Origin: Eopsaltria australis
Taxonomy: Eukaryota; Chordata; Aves; Passeriformes; Petroicidae
DNA length: 64,000 nucleotides
Reading direction: 5' to 3'
Assembly: GCA_034509425.1 (NCBI GenBank)
Contig: JAVTVJ010000016.1
Location: 1-64,000, forward strand
Below are positions 35,274 through 46,626 of the stretch, one piece after another; position 1 is the first letter of the stretch, and each line of letters starts with the position of its first letter. The notes under the pieces are model-generated. The model saw nothing but the letters and a program-made list of their open reading frames with translations. It did not search any database and was not told the origin of the DNA. The position numbers and the translations under genes were made by a program.

Positions 35274-38200
35274 TCACCCTAAAACAAGATCTCCTTGAGG
35301 TATGCATCGGGTCTCTCCATCCCTTTGCATCACCCACCAGGTGCAGCCCGGTCCCTGAGCAAAGACAACCCCCCAGATGGGACTGTCTTTACTTGAGGCA
35401 GAGTTTACCCAAACAGTCTTTCCCAGCATACCTCTCATGTGTACTACTGGAACTTTATCTCCATCTGTTGTTCGCAAGGGGTCAGAGTGGGCAGGCCCGG
35501 CCCGGTTGGAGGAACCTCGGGTGTTCACTAACCATGTGGCCTTTGCCAAATTAGTCTCCCAGTTCTTGAACGTCCCCCCACCTAGTGCTTTCAAGGTGGT
35601 TTTGAGCAGGCTATTGTACCGTTTAACTTTCCCAGCTGCTGGTGCATGATAAGGGATATGGTACACCCACTCGATGCCATGTTCCCTAGCCCAGGTGTTT
35701 ATAAGGCTATTTTTGAAATGAGTCCCATTGTCGGATTCAAATCTCTCAGGGGTACCATGTCTCCAAAGAACTTGTTTTTCGAGGCCCAGGATGGTGTTCC
35801 GGGCAGTGGCATGAGGCACAGGGTAGGTCTCCAGCCATCCTGTGGTGGCTTCTACCATTGTGAGAACATAGCGCTTGCCTTGGCGGGTTTGGGGCAGTGT
35901 GATGTAATCAATCTGCCAAGCCTCTCCATACTTGTATTTGGACTACCGTCCACCATACCATAGAGGCTTTACCCGCTTGGCTTGTTTGATCGCGGCGCAC
36001 GTCTCACAATCATGGATCACCTGGGAGATACTGTCTATGGTTAGGTCCACTCCTCGGTCTCGTGCCCACTTATAGGTGGCATCTCTGCCCTGGTGGCCTG
36101 AGGCATCATGGGCCCATCGGGCTAGGAACAACTCCCTTTTGTGTTGCCAGTCTAAATCTATCTGTGCCACCTCTATCTTTGCGGCGTGATCTACCTGCTT
36201 GTTGTTCTGGTGTTCTTCGTTAGCTCGGCTCTTAGGGACATGGGCGTCTACATGGTGGACTTTTACGGGTAGCTTCTCTACCCGAGTGGCAATGTCTTTC
36301 CATTTATCAGCTGCCCAGATTGGCTTTCCTCTACGTTGCCAGTTGGCCTTTTTCCACCTTTCCAGCCAACCCCATAGAGCATTGGCTACCATCCACAAAT
36401 CAGTGTAGAGGTAGAGCTTTGGCCACTTATCTCTCTCAGCAATGTCCAGGGCCAGCTGAACAGCTTTGAGTTCAGCAAATTGGCTCGACCCACCTTCTCT
36501 TTCAGTGGCTTCTGCAACTTGTCGTGTGGGGCTCCACACAGCTGCTTTCCACTTCCGGTTCATCCCTATGATGCGACAGGAACTATCAGTGAAAAGGGCG
36601 TAGCACTTTTCTTCATCTAGCAGTTGATTATATGGTGGAGCTTCCTCAGCCTGGGTCACTTGTTCTTGCTCCTCTTCATCAGTGAGACCAAAACTCTCAC
36701 CTTCTGGCCAGTTCGTAATTATTTCTAGGATCCCAGGGCGGTTCGGATTTCCAATGCGGGCGCGCTGTGTGATAAGTGCAATCTACTTACTCCATGTGGT
36801 ATCGGTGGCATGGTGGGTAGAGGGAGCCTTTCCTTTGAACATCCACCCCAGCACTGGTAGTCGAGGTGCCAGGAGGAGTTGTGCTTCAGTGCCAATTACT
36901 TCTGAGGTGGCTTGAACTCCTTCATAGGCGGCCAAGATTTCCTTCTCTGTGGGGGTGTAGTTGGCTTCGGACCCTCTGTAACTCCGGCTCCAGAATCCCA
37001 TCGGTCGGCCTCGAGTCTCTCCAGGCACCTTCTGCCAAAGGCTCCAGGACAAGCCCTTGTTCCCGGCTGCAGAGTAAAGCACATTCCTCACCTCTGGTCC
37101 CGTCCTTACTGGGCCAAGCGCTACTGCATGAGCGATCTCCTGCTTGATCTGGGCAAACGCTTGTTGCTGTTCAGGGCCCCAGTGAAAATCGTTCTTCTTG
37201 CGGGTGACCAGGTAGAGAGGGCTCACAATCTGGCTGTACTCTGGAATGTGCATCTTCCAAAAACCTATGGCCCCTAGGAAAGCTTGAGTTTCCTTTTTGT
37301 TAGTTGGAGGAGACATCGCAGTGATCTTATTGATGACCTCCGTGGGAATCTGGCGCCGTCCATCTTGCCATTTTATCCCCAAGAACTGGATCTCTTGAGC
37401 AGGTCCTTTGACTTTGCTTTTCTTGATGGCAAAACCGGCTTCTAGGAGGATCATGATGATCTTCTCTCCTTTCTCAAATACCTCTGCTGCCGTGTTCTCC
37501 CACACAATGATGTCATCGATGTATTGGAGATGCTCTGGAGCCTCACCCTTTTCCAGTGCAGCCTGGATCAGTCTATGACAGATCGTGGGGCTGTGCCTCC
37601 ACCCCTGGGGTAACCGATTCCAGGTATATTGCACACCCCTCCAGGTGAAGGCGAACTGAGGCCTGCACTCCGCTGCCAGAGGGATGGAGAAGAACGCATT
37701 TGCGATGTCAATGGTGGCATACCATTTTGCTGCCTTGGACTCCAGCTCGTACTGGAGCTCCAGCATGTCTGGCACGGCAGCACTCAATGGTGGAGTCACT
37801 TCATTCAAGCCACAATAGTCTACAGTCAATCTCCATTCCCCGTCAGACTTGTGCACAGGCCAGATGGGGCTGTTGAAGGGTGAGTGGGCTTTACTGACCA
37901 CTCCTTGGCTTTCCAGGTCGCGGATCATCTTGTGGATGGGGATCACGGCGTCTCGATTCGTCCTGTACTGCCGGCGGTGCAGTGTCGAGGTGGCAATTGG
38001 CACTTGTTGCTCTTTTACTCTCAGGAGTCCCACTGCATTTGGATTTTCCGATAGTCCAGGCAAGGTGTTCAGTTGCCTGATGCCCTCTGCCTCCACAGCC
38101 GCTATTCCGAAAGCCCACCTGAGTCCCTTTGGGTCTTTGTAATAGCCATTCCGGAGGAAGCCTATGCCCAGAATACATGGGGCCTCTGGACCAGTCACAA

Positions 38201-38456
38201 TGGGGTGTTTCTGCCACTCCTTCTCGGTCAGGCTCACCTCGGCTTCTAACAAAGTTAATTGCTGTGATCCCCCTGTCACCCCGGCAATAGAAACAGGTTC
38301 TGCCCCCACATGTCTCGATGGAATTAAGGTACACTGTGCACCAGTATCAACTAATGCTTCATATTTTTGTGGTTCTGATGTGCCAGGCCATCGGATCCAC
38401 ACTGTCCAAAAGACCCGGTTTTCCCGTGCCTCTTCCTGGCTAGAGGCAGGGCCCCT
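35274..38456 (-). pseudogene. pol: ERVL-2 pol, two premature stops and one active-site change
   Basis: Pol follows gag in the same frame after UAG 38457-38459. Domains in order: protease (LVDTGAQCTLI), RT (VDYCGLNEVT, LPQGWRHSP, YIDD at 37512-37523, FLGIKW), RNase H (FTDSS) and integrase (HHCC zinc site with HDASGHQGRD and CETC; DDE core). Stops at 36783-36785 and 35943-35945 are both TAG where ERVL-1 keeps TGG. The expected DDE glutamate is Lys (AAA at 35622-35624) while ERVL-1 has GAA. Thus no active integrase is expected. The YIDD and LPQGW forms and the integrase style match ERVL. It ends at TGA 35274-35276. Confidence 0.92.
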
Positions 38457-38459
38457 CTA
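38457..38459 (-). promoter_or_regulatory. Gag-pol in-frame UAG (probable readthrough stop)
   Basis: Gag ends in UAG and the protease frame continues without any shift. The same UAG is present at 7168-7170 in ERVL-1, so it is ancestral rather than a recent mutation. Confidence 0.75.
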
Positions 38460-40472
38460 GCTCTGGTTGTCATTTCTTTTTTGGGCGTACATGGTAGAGG
38501 TCCCCTCGAGGGGATCTAAGAGATCGTCCTCTCTTCTGTAATATCTGGCATCTCGGTCACGGGAGGCTGAGGCTACTTTCACTTTAGTAGACCCCCCGCC
38601 TCGGTTAGTATTTCCCTCCTTGAGTTGCTGTACCTGTGCTGCCAGGGTAGCAGTGGGTTTCCTATCCCACTTCCTCATGTCTTCTCCGTGATCACACAGG
38701 AAGAACCACAGCTCAGATCGTGGGGTGTACCCTCTCTCCCTGGCTGGGGGGCGCTGGGCTCTGACTTTGGGGCTTGTGACTCGCACTGGTGCCGCACTCA
38801 TCACCCTCATCTCCTCCCTCACCTCCCTCATCATCTCCTCTCTGAGGTCTTTGACCACAGCAGAGACCTGAGCCTGCATTGGGCCACTGATCATACTATC
38901 ATACTTCCTGAGTTTGGTGGCTATGGAGCCCACTGTCTCTCGGTTGTCATCAGCATTAATTGTTGCAATGAAGATGGTGTATTGGGAGGGCCCTAGCTTT
39001 GCCAGATTCCACAACATTTGTCCTGTACACTTGACCTTGTCGGGGTCGTTATCATGTTGTCCATCTCTCCCAAAGAGTACTTCCAATATTGCCACCTCCC
39101 TCAGCTGTTGGATTCCCTCCTCAAGGGTCTTCCATGGTCTTCTATGATGATACTCCTGCATTCTCTCCCTGTTGACAAACCTCTCTCTTACACTTATTAA
39201 AAGCCGTTCCCAGAGAGACAGAGGCCCGTCATCTCTTCCGAATACCTGATCAACCCCTGAGTCCTGGGACAAGGGTCCCATCTGCCTTGCCTCAATACTA
39301 TCCAGCTGCACGCCCATACCCATAAGGTCCCAGACCCGAAGTAACCAGGTTGTAAAAGGCTCACGACCCCGTCGCACAATGTCTTTTCGTAGATTACGGA
39401 GACTGTCATACCCCAGGGACTCAGTAGTGATTTCAATCCTTGGCCTCCCTACTGGTTGAGAGGGCCCTGCTTCCCCATCATTACTCACTGACTGCTCTGG
39501 TTTGATCTTAGTCTTCCTCTTTTCCACAGGGGCAACTGCTACTGGCTGTGGCTGCCTCTCTGATCTGACTGGAGCCTGAGCGGTGATAGCGTCCCTGGGT
39601 TCCTCTGCTGCCTCATTAGACTCTCCCTCTTTGGGGTAGGGGAAGGGTTTCCCACTAGCTGGGCAAGTGTATTCCTTCAGCACTTGGCCCATCTCGCATA
39701 TCTCTTTCACCAGGACTCCCACCCAATCCGGGTGGGTTGTTTCTGAGGTGGGTTGTGGGACCGGGTCAGACTCTGTAGCAACATCCCTAGTGTCTGGGGC
39801 AATGTCAGGTTCTGGGATGGTGTCCCTAGTCTCTGGGGCCGTGTCAGGTTCTGTGGCAGCATCCCTAGTTTCTGGGGCCGTGTCAGGTTCTGTGGCAGCA
39901 TCCCTAGTTTCTGGGGCCATGTCAGTTTCTGTGGCAGCATCCCTAGTCTTTGGGGCCGTGTCAGGTTCTGGGGCCCCATCCCTATTGTCTGGGGTAGATG
40001 TCAGAGTGGCTATCCAAGTCAGAGCCCCCTTATCCCTGAATGCTAAATAGAGCAGGCCTATCAGCAACACCAGCCACTGTATGGTATCATTAGCATCTAG
40101 AGAAGATTTGAACCCCTCAAAGATTGGCGGGATAGGCCCAAAGAGCTGGGTGAAGGGTTGTGAGAACATTTCTTTTGGTGTCACTTCCTCACAGTAGGTA
40201 CCATTATTAAAGTAACCCTGAAAACATGTCATTAGTGTGTGGTAGCTGTGAATCCACATGCCTGCCTTCCAGAGGAAGTTGAAAATCCATGAATTCCTCA
40301 CCTTATTGACCCATGACACAAACTCTATAACAGCCACTGTAGCCTTAGTTATAGGGCCCATGTTTAGATATGGGGCTGCAAATGGGAGAGAAACAGCTGT
40401 GACCACTTGCCATACGAACCGGAATAAGCTAGACCACATGGTGCAACCTAATGAGGTTCCTATATTCAGCAC
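38457..40472 (-). CDS. gag: ERVL-2 Gag, 671 residues, with hydrophobic N-terminus and 13-residue repeats
   Basis: A full open frame starting about 60 bases after the primer site. Residues 1-160 hold at least two long hydrophobic, membrane-like stretches (about 12-36 and about 132-148) and an NGT glycosylation motif between them, unlike a usual myristoylated matrix. Residues about 160-235 are six imperfect TRDAATEPDTAPE units. A polar linker follows, then from about residue 335 a helical, capsid-like region rich in Trp and Arg, and a basic C-terminus. No CCHC knuckle is seen. The stop is UAG in context AGC UAG AGG with pol continuing in frame, suggesting readthrough as in gammaretroviruses. 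Assignment as Gag rests on position. Confidence 0.85.
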   Translation of the reverse strand: MLNIGTSLGCTMWSSLFRFVWQVVTAVSLPFAAPYLNMGPITKATVAVIEFVSWVNKVRNSWIFNFLWKAGMWIHSYHTLMTCFQGYFNNGTYCEEVTPKEMFSQPFTQLFGPIPPIFEGFKSSLDANDTIQWLVLLIGLLYLAFRDKGALTWIATLTSTPDNRDGAPEPDTAPKTRDAATETDMAPETRDAATEPDTAPETRDAATEPDTAPETRDTIPEPDIAPDTRDVATESDPVPQPTSETTHPDWVGVLVKEICEMGQVLKEYTCPASGKPFPYPKEGESNEAAEEPRDAITAQAPVRSERQPQPVAVAPVEKRKTKIKPEQSVSNDGEAGPSQPVGRPRIEITTESLGYDSLRNLRKDIVRRGREPFTTWLLRVWDLMGMGVQLDSIEARQMGPLSQDSGVDQVFGRDDGPLSLWERLLISVRERFVNRERMQEYHHRRPWKTLEEGIQQLREVAILEVLFGRDGQHDNDPDKVKCTGQMLWNLAKLGPSQYTIFIATINADDNRETVGSIATKLRKYDSMISGPMQAQVSAVVKDLREEMMREVREEMRVMSAAPVRVTSPKVRAQRPPARERGYTPRSELWFFLCDHGEDMRKWDRKPTATLAAQVQQLKEGNTNRGGGSTKVKVASASRDRDARYYRREDDLLDPLEGTSTMYAQKRNDNQS

Positions 40473-40526
40473 ACAAAAACTGCGTTACTCAAGAACTGTT
40501 ATCCTTCTTCCCCTCGATGCCCTCGA

Positions 40527-40544
40527 GCCTCACATTGGGCGCCA
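40527..40544 (-). other. Primer binding site of ERVL-2 (tRNA-Lys type)
   Basis: The minus strand reads TGGCGCCCAATGTGAGGC, five bases after the LTR, differing at about two positions from the Lys1,2 site. Confidence 0.85.
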
Positions 40545-40549
40545 AAATC

Positions 40550-41481
40550 TGTCCTGGTTTGAAGGACAGGTGACTGTTAAGGAAGGCAGGAGCCTCCCTT
40601 TGAATGGGAAACTGTAACCCCTCTCCCTCCGAATTATTATAAATTTGAAATCAAGAGGCTCTCAGGCAAAGATATGGGAATAGGAATAACAGTTCTTTAC
40701 TACTATCTAAAACAAAAGATAACAAATAACAACAACTATAACGTTAACCAACAAACAGAACCAGAAACCCAGTGGCAGCCTGCTCAGCTTCAGGCACCTT
40801 TTCCCTTCGGTGCAGTTCCAGTCACAGCCTGCAGAGGCGCTCTGGGTGTGATGATTCCCCGGTGCCTGCAGGGGCGCTCTGGGTGTGATGATTCCCCGGT
40901 GGCTGCAGGGGGCGCTCCGGCGTGAGCTCAGGTAGCACACGGCGAATGGCGACTGCCCGAGGCACGGAGGGATGGAGGAGAGCCCTTGCTTCACAGACCC
41001 TCGGGAGGGGCAGCTGGTGTCGGTGCCACAGCAGGATCCCCGGACACAGGGAGCTGGGACGGTAAGGGGTCTCCACGTGCAGGGAAAAACCCCGCTACAA
41101 TGTAGCGGAGAAAACTCAGAGCGGGCTGGTGGCTGGCAGGTCGTCTCCGGATGGGGCAGAGGGCAGAGACTCACAGCAGACAGACCGGCAGCTCCGCGCT
41201 GGCTTCTCAGGGGCCGTGGGTTCAGCAGACAGCAGCTCCGACCGTCCAGCTCCGAGGGTCCCGAGCAAGAGAGTGTGACCTCCCCCCTGCCCTTGCGTTT
41301 CAGTCTCTCCAAATCTCGAGTTACCAGGCTCTGCTTCCATGAGGGGCAATTTTGCCCCACCCTGCCAAGGAGAAAGGCTACAGCCTTGTGCTTTGTTTCT
41401 CTTAAGTACCCAGTCATTTGTGTCCTAGCAACCCATGGGAGAAAAATTCCTGAGGAAAAGAACCAGATCCAACCTTCAGCA
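40550..41481 (-). repeat. 5' LTR of ERVL-2
   Basis: About 932 bp, same ends as the 3' LTR. Transcription would run leftwards, in the same direction as the neighbouring APAF1 copy. Confidence 0.94.
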
Positions 41482-41601
41482 TTTCTGCACTGCTATTAAT
41501 ACTAATCTCAACTAATTTGAATAAATCTTAATATAATTTCCCGACAAAATTGGAAACAATATATTTAAAATGTAAATCAAGATTTAAGGATTATAATAAT
41601 G

Positions 41602-41607
41602 TTTATT
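41602..41607 (-). promoter_or_regulatory. Possible APAF1 polyadenylation signal AATAAA
   Basis: A minus-strand AATAAA lies about 180 bases after the APAF1 stop codon, between it and ERVL-2. Chance occurrence is possible in this AT-rich stretch. Confidence 0.35.
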
Positions 41608-41786
41608 AAAAACAAGATTAAATGCAAGTTCATTTGAAAAAACATGTATAAAAGTACATAAATATACATGAAAACATCATGAATGCAACAATTAAACATA
41701 ATTAACAGCTTAGTGACTGTCAGACAAAGCAGAATTTTCTTTCCATCATAAAAAATTGGTTATCTTTGCAGCGTTCAGCCCATTAA

Positions 41787-41930
41787 TCAGAACTTCTGTA
41801 ATACATAAAGAATACCAAGATTATCAACAGTCACATATACTTTGAAATTAGGGGACACATGTATTGACTTGAGGTTTGTTCCATTTGTGTAGAAGGTTTG
41901 TAAGGATTCTCCAGTAGTTACATTCCACCA
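41787..41930 (-). pseudogene. APAF1: APAF1 last coding exon (open)
   Basis: 48 codons including TGA at 41787-41789, acceptor TATAG before TGGTGGAATG. It encodes WWNVTTGESLQTFY and ends VDNLGILYVLQKF, the conserved C-terminus of APAF1. No lesion. Confidence 0.9.
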
Positions 41931-42889
41931 CTATAAAAAATAACAAAAACACACTTTCAGTTAGGTGAAGGAAGTTCAGAATAAAATCTATTAACAGGCT
42001 TAGCATGGCTAGCCCAGTTAACTGCTTTTACCAAAGAGGTAGAATTTAAAATAAAATCATCAAATTAATTAACATTAAAAATAAACAATCTTTAAGTGCA
42101 ATATGTTTAGGACTAGTTACTATATATAAGGCTTTCAGATTAAATGAAACTTCAAAAAGACTGAAGCTGTTAAATTTCAGGAAAACATACAAAATAAATT
42201 CAGGTACTGCCCCTTACCCCATCACAAAATGCAATTAATAAACTGCAATATGTCCACACTTAAAAATTATGCATTTTCATATAACTACATGAATACATGA
42301 AACACATTGCCAGATAACCTAAACTATAGCTGAATTAAAAACATAGCTAGACACACAAGATGATTGATCATGTACACATTTGAAACCATTTGCAGTTGTT
42401 TTAGTAGGACTGACTTCTTTTTCAGTGAGATTACAATTAATATTTTTTAGAATATGCAGTAAGCACTAATAACAAAGAAACCAAGAAACCTTCAACCATC
42501 AGTCTACCATAGTCTGAAATTTCACATTTCTCAGGAAAACTGTAGACCAATGCAAAACTGGACCTAACATAATCCAGCACAAAGCTGTCATTCCATTGTG
42601 CCAGTAAGAAGTCTGCCCTCTATTCCTGCAGCATTTGAGTGCAGCAGCAAAATATCACAACAGATTACCTTCAGCTTTGATCACACTGAAAAGCAGATGG
42701 TATTACTACTTTTTAGCTTACTCATATCATGAAATATGTAACATTATAGCTGTGTGCAAAATACAGATTTGCAACTACACAGCTACAATGCTCTGATTAA
42801 AAACACTGTTCCTAAAGCATCTGTTATTTGATGGAGACCCCCTCAAAAAAAGAAAAAAAAAATTAACCGAATCAAAAATGGATCTCAAC

Positions 42890-43590
42890 CTTCACTCCAG
42901 TGTCCAGGATTATTATGGAAAAAGTTTTCTGGAAGTCATTTCAAGTCACATGAAAAACAAGGATGTGATCTTGAACAACTAGCAGAGATACACCACAGGT
43001 AAATCATGCTGAACCACCCAATTGACTTCTGCTGACAATAATGGTGTCTCTCCAAACAGCATGGCAAGAGCAGTGGATGTGAGTAACCTTGACTTTAGCC
43101 AGGCCAACAGCATGGTCTCCCAGAGCATCCCTACAGTCAGACTGGAGGAATAAGGACTAGCTGAGTGGAATAGAAAGTAGGTAACAAACTGTTACTGTCA
43201 CCTAGGCTGTTAGGTTCAAGAGGTAGTAGCCAGCAGTTCAGTCACTGTGTGTTGAGCCCCATCCAAGTACAAGAAAAGCACTGACAAACTGGAGTACATC
43301 CAGCACATGGTTATTGAGGTGGCTGGACACCTAGAACACATGTCATGGAAGACAGAGCACTGCATTTGTTTAGGAGGCCAACTGCTGTCTTCAACTACTA
43401 ATAAGAGTGTTAGAGATACCAGTGAGACCCTCCTTTCAGGGCCTGGAGGCAACCCTGTTGGACTGGGGGGCAATATTTGATGGGGAAAGGCCCTAAACAA
43501 TTTTACCTAGCTCTGCAAACTACTGCTAGCAAGGGGCTGGACTGGATGAATTCCAGAAGTCCTTAACATCTTAAACCATTCTACACTCCA
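42890..43590 (+). mobile_element. Diverged CR1 LINE 3' fragment
   Basis: Motifs in CR1 order are visible: CTGGAGTACATCCAGCACATGG, GGCCTGGAGGCAACCC, then GCAAGGGGCTGGACTGGATGA and TTCCAGAAGTCC near the end with a decayed CATTCTA tail. It lies in the last APAF1 intron, antisense to the gene. Confidence 0.6.
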
Positions 43591-44217
43591 AGAAGCATCA
43601 CAACACCATACTGTGCAACCACAAGATAAAATGAGTAGGAAGCCTGAAACAGAAAGTATGTTTTGTTCTTTAATATAAAATGAACGTCAGAAGGTGCTTC
43701 CAAAGCTAACTTAGAAAATTCAAGTCTTTGTTACATGGTTACTGACTTCAAAGAATTAGTCTGATAGCATGTCTAAGAGCTAGACACAGCTAAACTCCAT
43801 CCCTCTGAGGTGAGAACTTCGCCACCTGTCATCTCACACACACACAGATAACGCACACCTTTCCAACAACAGGTACTGGCTATCACAAGGGGAAAAAAAC
43901 CAACACAAAACCTCATGAGAAATATAAAATTATGAAGAATGCATTCACAGAGCGAAAAAAGGCCACCTTGTCCCCTTCCCAAAATAACATATGCCCAGTA
44001 GATGCCTGAATCAATGAAAGACTGATGAAAACACTGATTTACTCCAAATATTACTTATAAAGTATCTTTCAAGGCAGAAAATCATCACTTGCAATTTCTT
44101 CTGAATTTCTACTTATGACAAAATTTAAACCCTAGTATCTCAAAAAAAAAAAAACCAAGCCTGATATAGAGCATTTATCTGCTCATTATTGATGCCTTTT
44201 TTCTGGTCTTAGGAAAT

Positions 44218-46190
44218 AAAGGCTCAGACACAGTGAAAGGGTTGGGGGTTGTTTACCTCGGTACTTTAATAGGATCCCGTTCGATGGCTTCTGCTGTCCA
44301 GGTAGAACATGCCGCAAAAGCCCCTTCCCCCCAATCGAGTATACAATTAAAGACTCTACACATTAGCATATCTACCAGGAGGGCCCAATAAGGGGCCGGG
44401 GTGGGCTAACTTCTAGTTTACAAAATCTATCCTACTAGGAGACCTTGAGTGCTCACGAAAACAGGGTGTTTGGTCTTGTCCTGGGTTAGGCCAGAGGGGT
44501 CAAAATCTAGGAAGTGATCTGTGCTGCAGGAATGCAGGAAAGAATACAACTTCCTTCCTGCGAGAGAGAGAGCCAATAATCAGGTAGTTTTAAGAATTGA
44601 TAGGTAGGTAAACCAATTAAAAAGTTGGTCCGCCTTCAAGGAAAAAACCATATATAAGCAGAGACTCTCTGACGCTCTTCCTCTTTGGACCTGCTGCTGC
44701 TGTGTGGAGAGGAGCAGCTCCTGCTTCTCTCGCTGGTAAGGCCCAAGCGCTTCCTCCCCCCCCTTCCAAAGGAGGGATTGGGGGGGGGGGGAGGGAGGTT
44801 TTACGGCAGCCGTGCCGCTGCAGCCGGGCAGGCATGGGGGAGGAAACGATTGGAATTTTCAGCAGATCCAGCTCAGCCGGTGTGTCAGCTACACAAGAGG
44901 GAGAGCCGGGCCAGGCAAGGACCGGGCCGGACTCCATCCAGCTCGGGCCAGGCCCTGCCCTGTCACCCCGGGCCCAGATGGCCCCACCAGGCCGAGCCAG
45001 CTTGGCAGAGCCAAGCAGAGACTCTGAGAGCGTCTGGCATCCAGCTCGGACCTGTTCAAACAACCCGGCAAAGAGCACGTGATCCTCACACTGCCAGAGA
45101 GAGAGAGACAGAGATTAACTCTCTCCATGCCTGGACTAAACTCACAGACATCCATCCTTCCTCGCAGAGAGAGGAACGAGTGAGGACATCTACATAGTGC
45201 AGCACAGAGACTTTATAGTCAGTGAGGAAAGCAGAACTGATACCTAGAGGGAGGTGCATGGGAAGTTGCTTCAAGAGTGAAGCTGAAAACTCTTTTGGAG
45301 AACCATGGTTGGGGACTGAGCTAATAAATTCTCTGTAATATATGAAGATATAGTCCAAAGGGGGATGTGAAGTTCTTATTGCAGCCAATGAACTGAAATA
45401 CCTAAGCACAGACAAGTAAGTGTTGAAAAAGTACAGCCTGATGAGAAACTAGAACCAAGAGAGAGGAGAGGCTGTGATCCAGAGCCCTGGTCCTGGGGAG
45501 AATGCTAGAGAACCTGAGTTGTCAGGAGAACCTGTGTTGCTAAGCTCAGAAGAAGAGATTTTCTTTGTTGCTGCAATTGAACTGGACATCCTTAAAACAG
45601 GTACCCTGTGGACTGTTCATAACCCACCATAGTGGCTGTGGGAAGGCTACTGATGTGGGAGAGATCCACCATTAAGCTGGACTTTACTCTGGGCGGCGGT
45701 TAATGGTGAGGCAGAAGACCCATAAAAACTGTATTTTTCTTACAGAAGATCCATGGTGTAAGCAAAAGAAACTTCTCTCCCTAAATGAACTGGAACAAGA
45801 GCTGTTTCTGAGGTGGTAAACTGACTGGAGGTCGAAGTGTTGTCTTTTGTATGTTGTCAGGGAGAATGAAATGGAGAGGTGGGGAAGGAGGGGTGGTCTG
45901 GGGAGTTTGTTCTGTTTTTTTTTTCTTGGTTTTTTTTTTTTCTTTTTCCCTTTGTCTTAGATATATTAATAAAACTTCTTTGTACTTTATAAAGTTTGAG
46001 CCTGCTTTGCCTACTCCTAATCCTTATCTCACAACAAGCAATCAAGTAAATTTAGGTAAGTGTGCTGGCATTTAGCCACAAACCTGAATAGGCAAACTAA
46101 AACCACGACAGGTCTCTAACTCTACGTGGCTTCAGGGGTGTTTAGTCTACCGGCCTCCTAAACACCATGAAACCAGGCTAAACTATCACC
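44218..46190. repeat. Older repeat split by a family T LTR
   Basis: 44218-44476 and 46116-46190 flank the solo LTR and differ in composition from the intron around them (GC-richer, LTR-like, with AATAAAGG at 44216). The LTR inserted into it, duplicating GGTCT. Exact ends and family are not determined. Confidence 0.35.
44477..46110 (+). repeat. Family T solo LTR, 1634 bp, target duplication GGTCT
   Basis: Starts TGTCCTGGG and ends CCACGACA, flanked by GGTCT at 44472-44476 and 46111-46115. TATATAA at 44651-44657 and AATAAA at 45968-45973 imply an R region of about 1.3 kb. A consensus splice donor CTGGTAAG occurs at 44733-44740, just after the presumed start of transcription. No internal viral genes remain. 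It is antisense to APAF1. Confidence 0.9.
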
Positions 46191-46626
46191 TAAAGCATCA
46201 CAAGTATGCATGCTAATACTTGTGAATATAGGGAACAGTGTAAGACATATTCAGGAGAAAAAGCAGAAAAAATCCCTCAGGCATCATTATAAAGAACACA
46301 ATTGCTTTCAAAAGTGAGTGGATATCAAGGCAGACAAAAATGACTGGGATCTTCAAAATTAAAGATGTTAAGGAAGGACATAGCAAATGAAAATCTGAAG
46401 TTAATAAAAATTGAATGTATGGAGTTTGAAAACAAACCGGAATTCTTAAAAGCCTTTTTCAGGGGACTTGCAGATATGAGGAGTGAAAAGTGCAAGACTG
46501 TCACAAAAATGAAGCAGCTTTGTGTTAAGTGAAATGTTTCAGGTTTGTTTATTGAATTAGTCTTAATTGTCAGAGTATTGCCATTTAATTAGGTATGATG
46601 GGATATTTTATTATTTCAAGGCTTAC

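Larger units (their letters stand above)
34242..41481 (-). mobile_element. ERVL-like provirus, copy 2 (ERVL-2), nearly intact
   Basis: A 7.2-kb minus-strand provirus with two LTRs differing by roughly 2 percent by eye, flanked by the perfect 5-bp duplication TTTCT (34237-34241 and 41482-41486). Gag and pol share one frame separated by a single UAG. There is no env. Beyond the gag stop only two premature stops are seen, both TAG where ERVL-1 has TGG. It sits about 300 bp past the APAF1 stop codon. It is the best template in this window for judging damage in ERVL-1. Confidence 0.95.

Noticed and set aside
39667..40050. Open repetitive frames on the plus strand across the gag repeat
   Set aside because: They are antisense shadows of the 39-bp repeat in gag; a period divisible by three keeps several frames open.
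11375..41480. Expected convergent neighbour ANKS1B downstream of APAF1
   Set aside because: In human APAF1 and ANKS1B are convergent neighbours, but I recognise no ANKS1B exon on the plus strand; insertions, large introns or a non-syntenic copy could explain this.
34237..41486. ERVL-2 as the cause of APAF1 inactivation
   Set aside because: It lies about 300 bp beyond the stop codon, in or after the 3' UTR; the coding lesions are independent of it.
44685..45197. Long plus-strand frames inside the family T LTR
   Set aside because: They lie in a GC-rich LTR segment, are not kept in the other copies, and have no viral or cellular homology I recognise.
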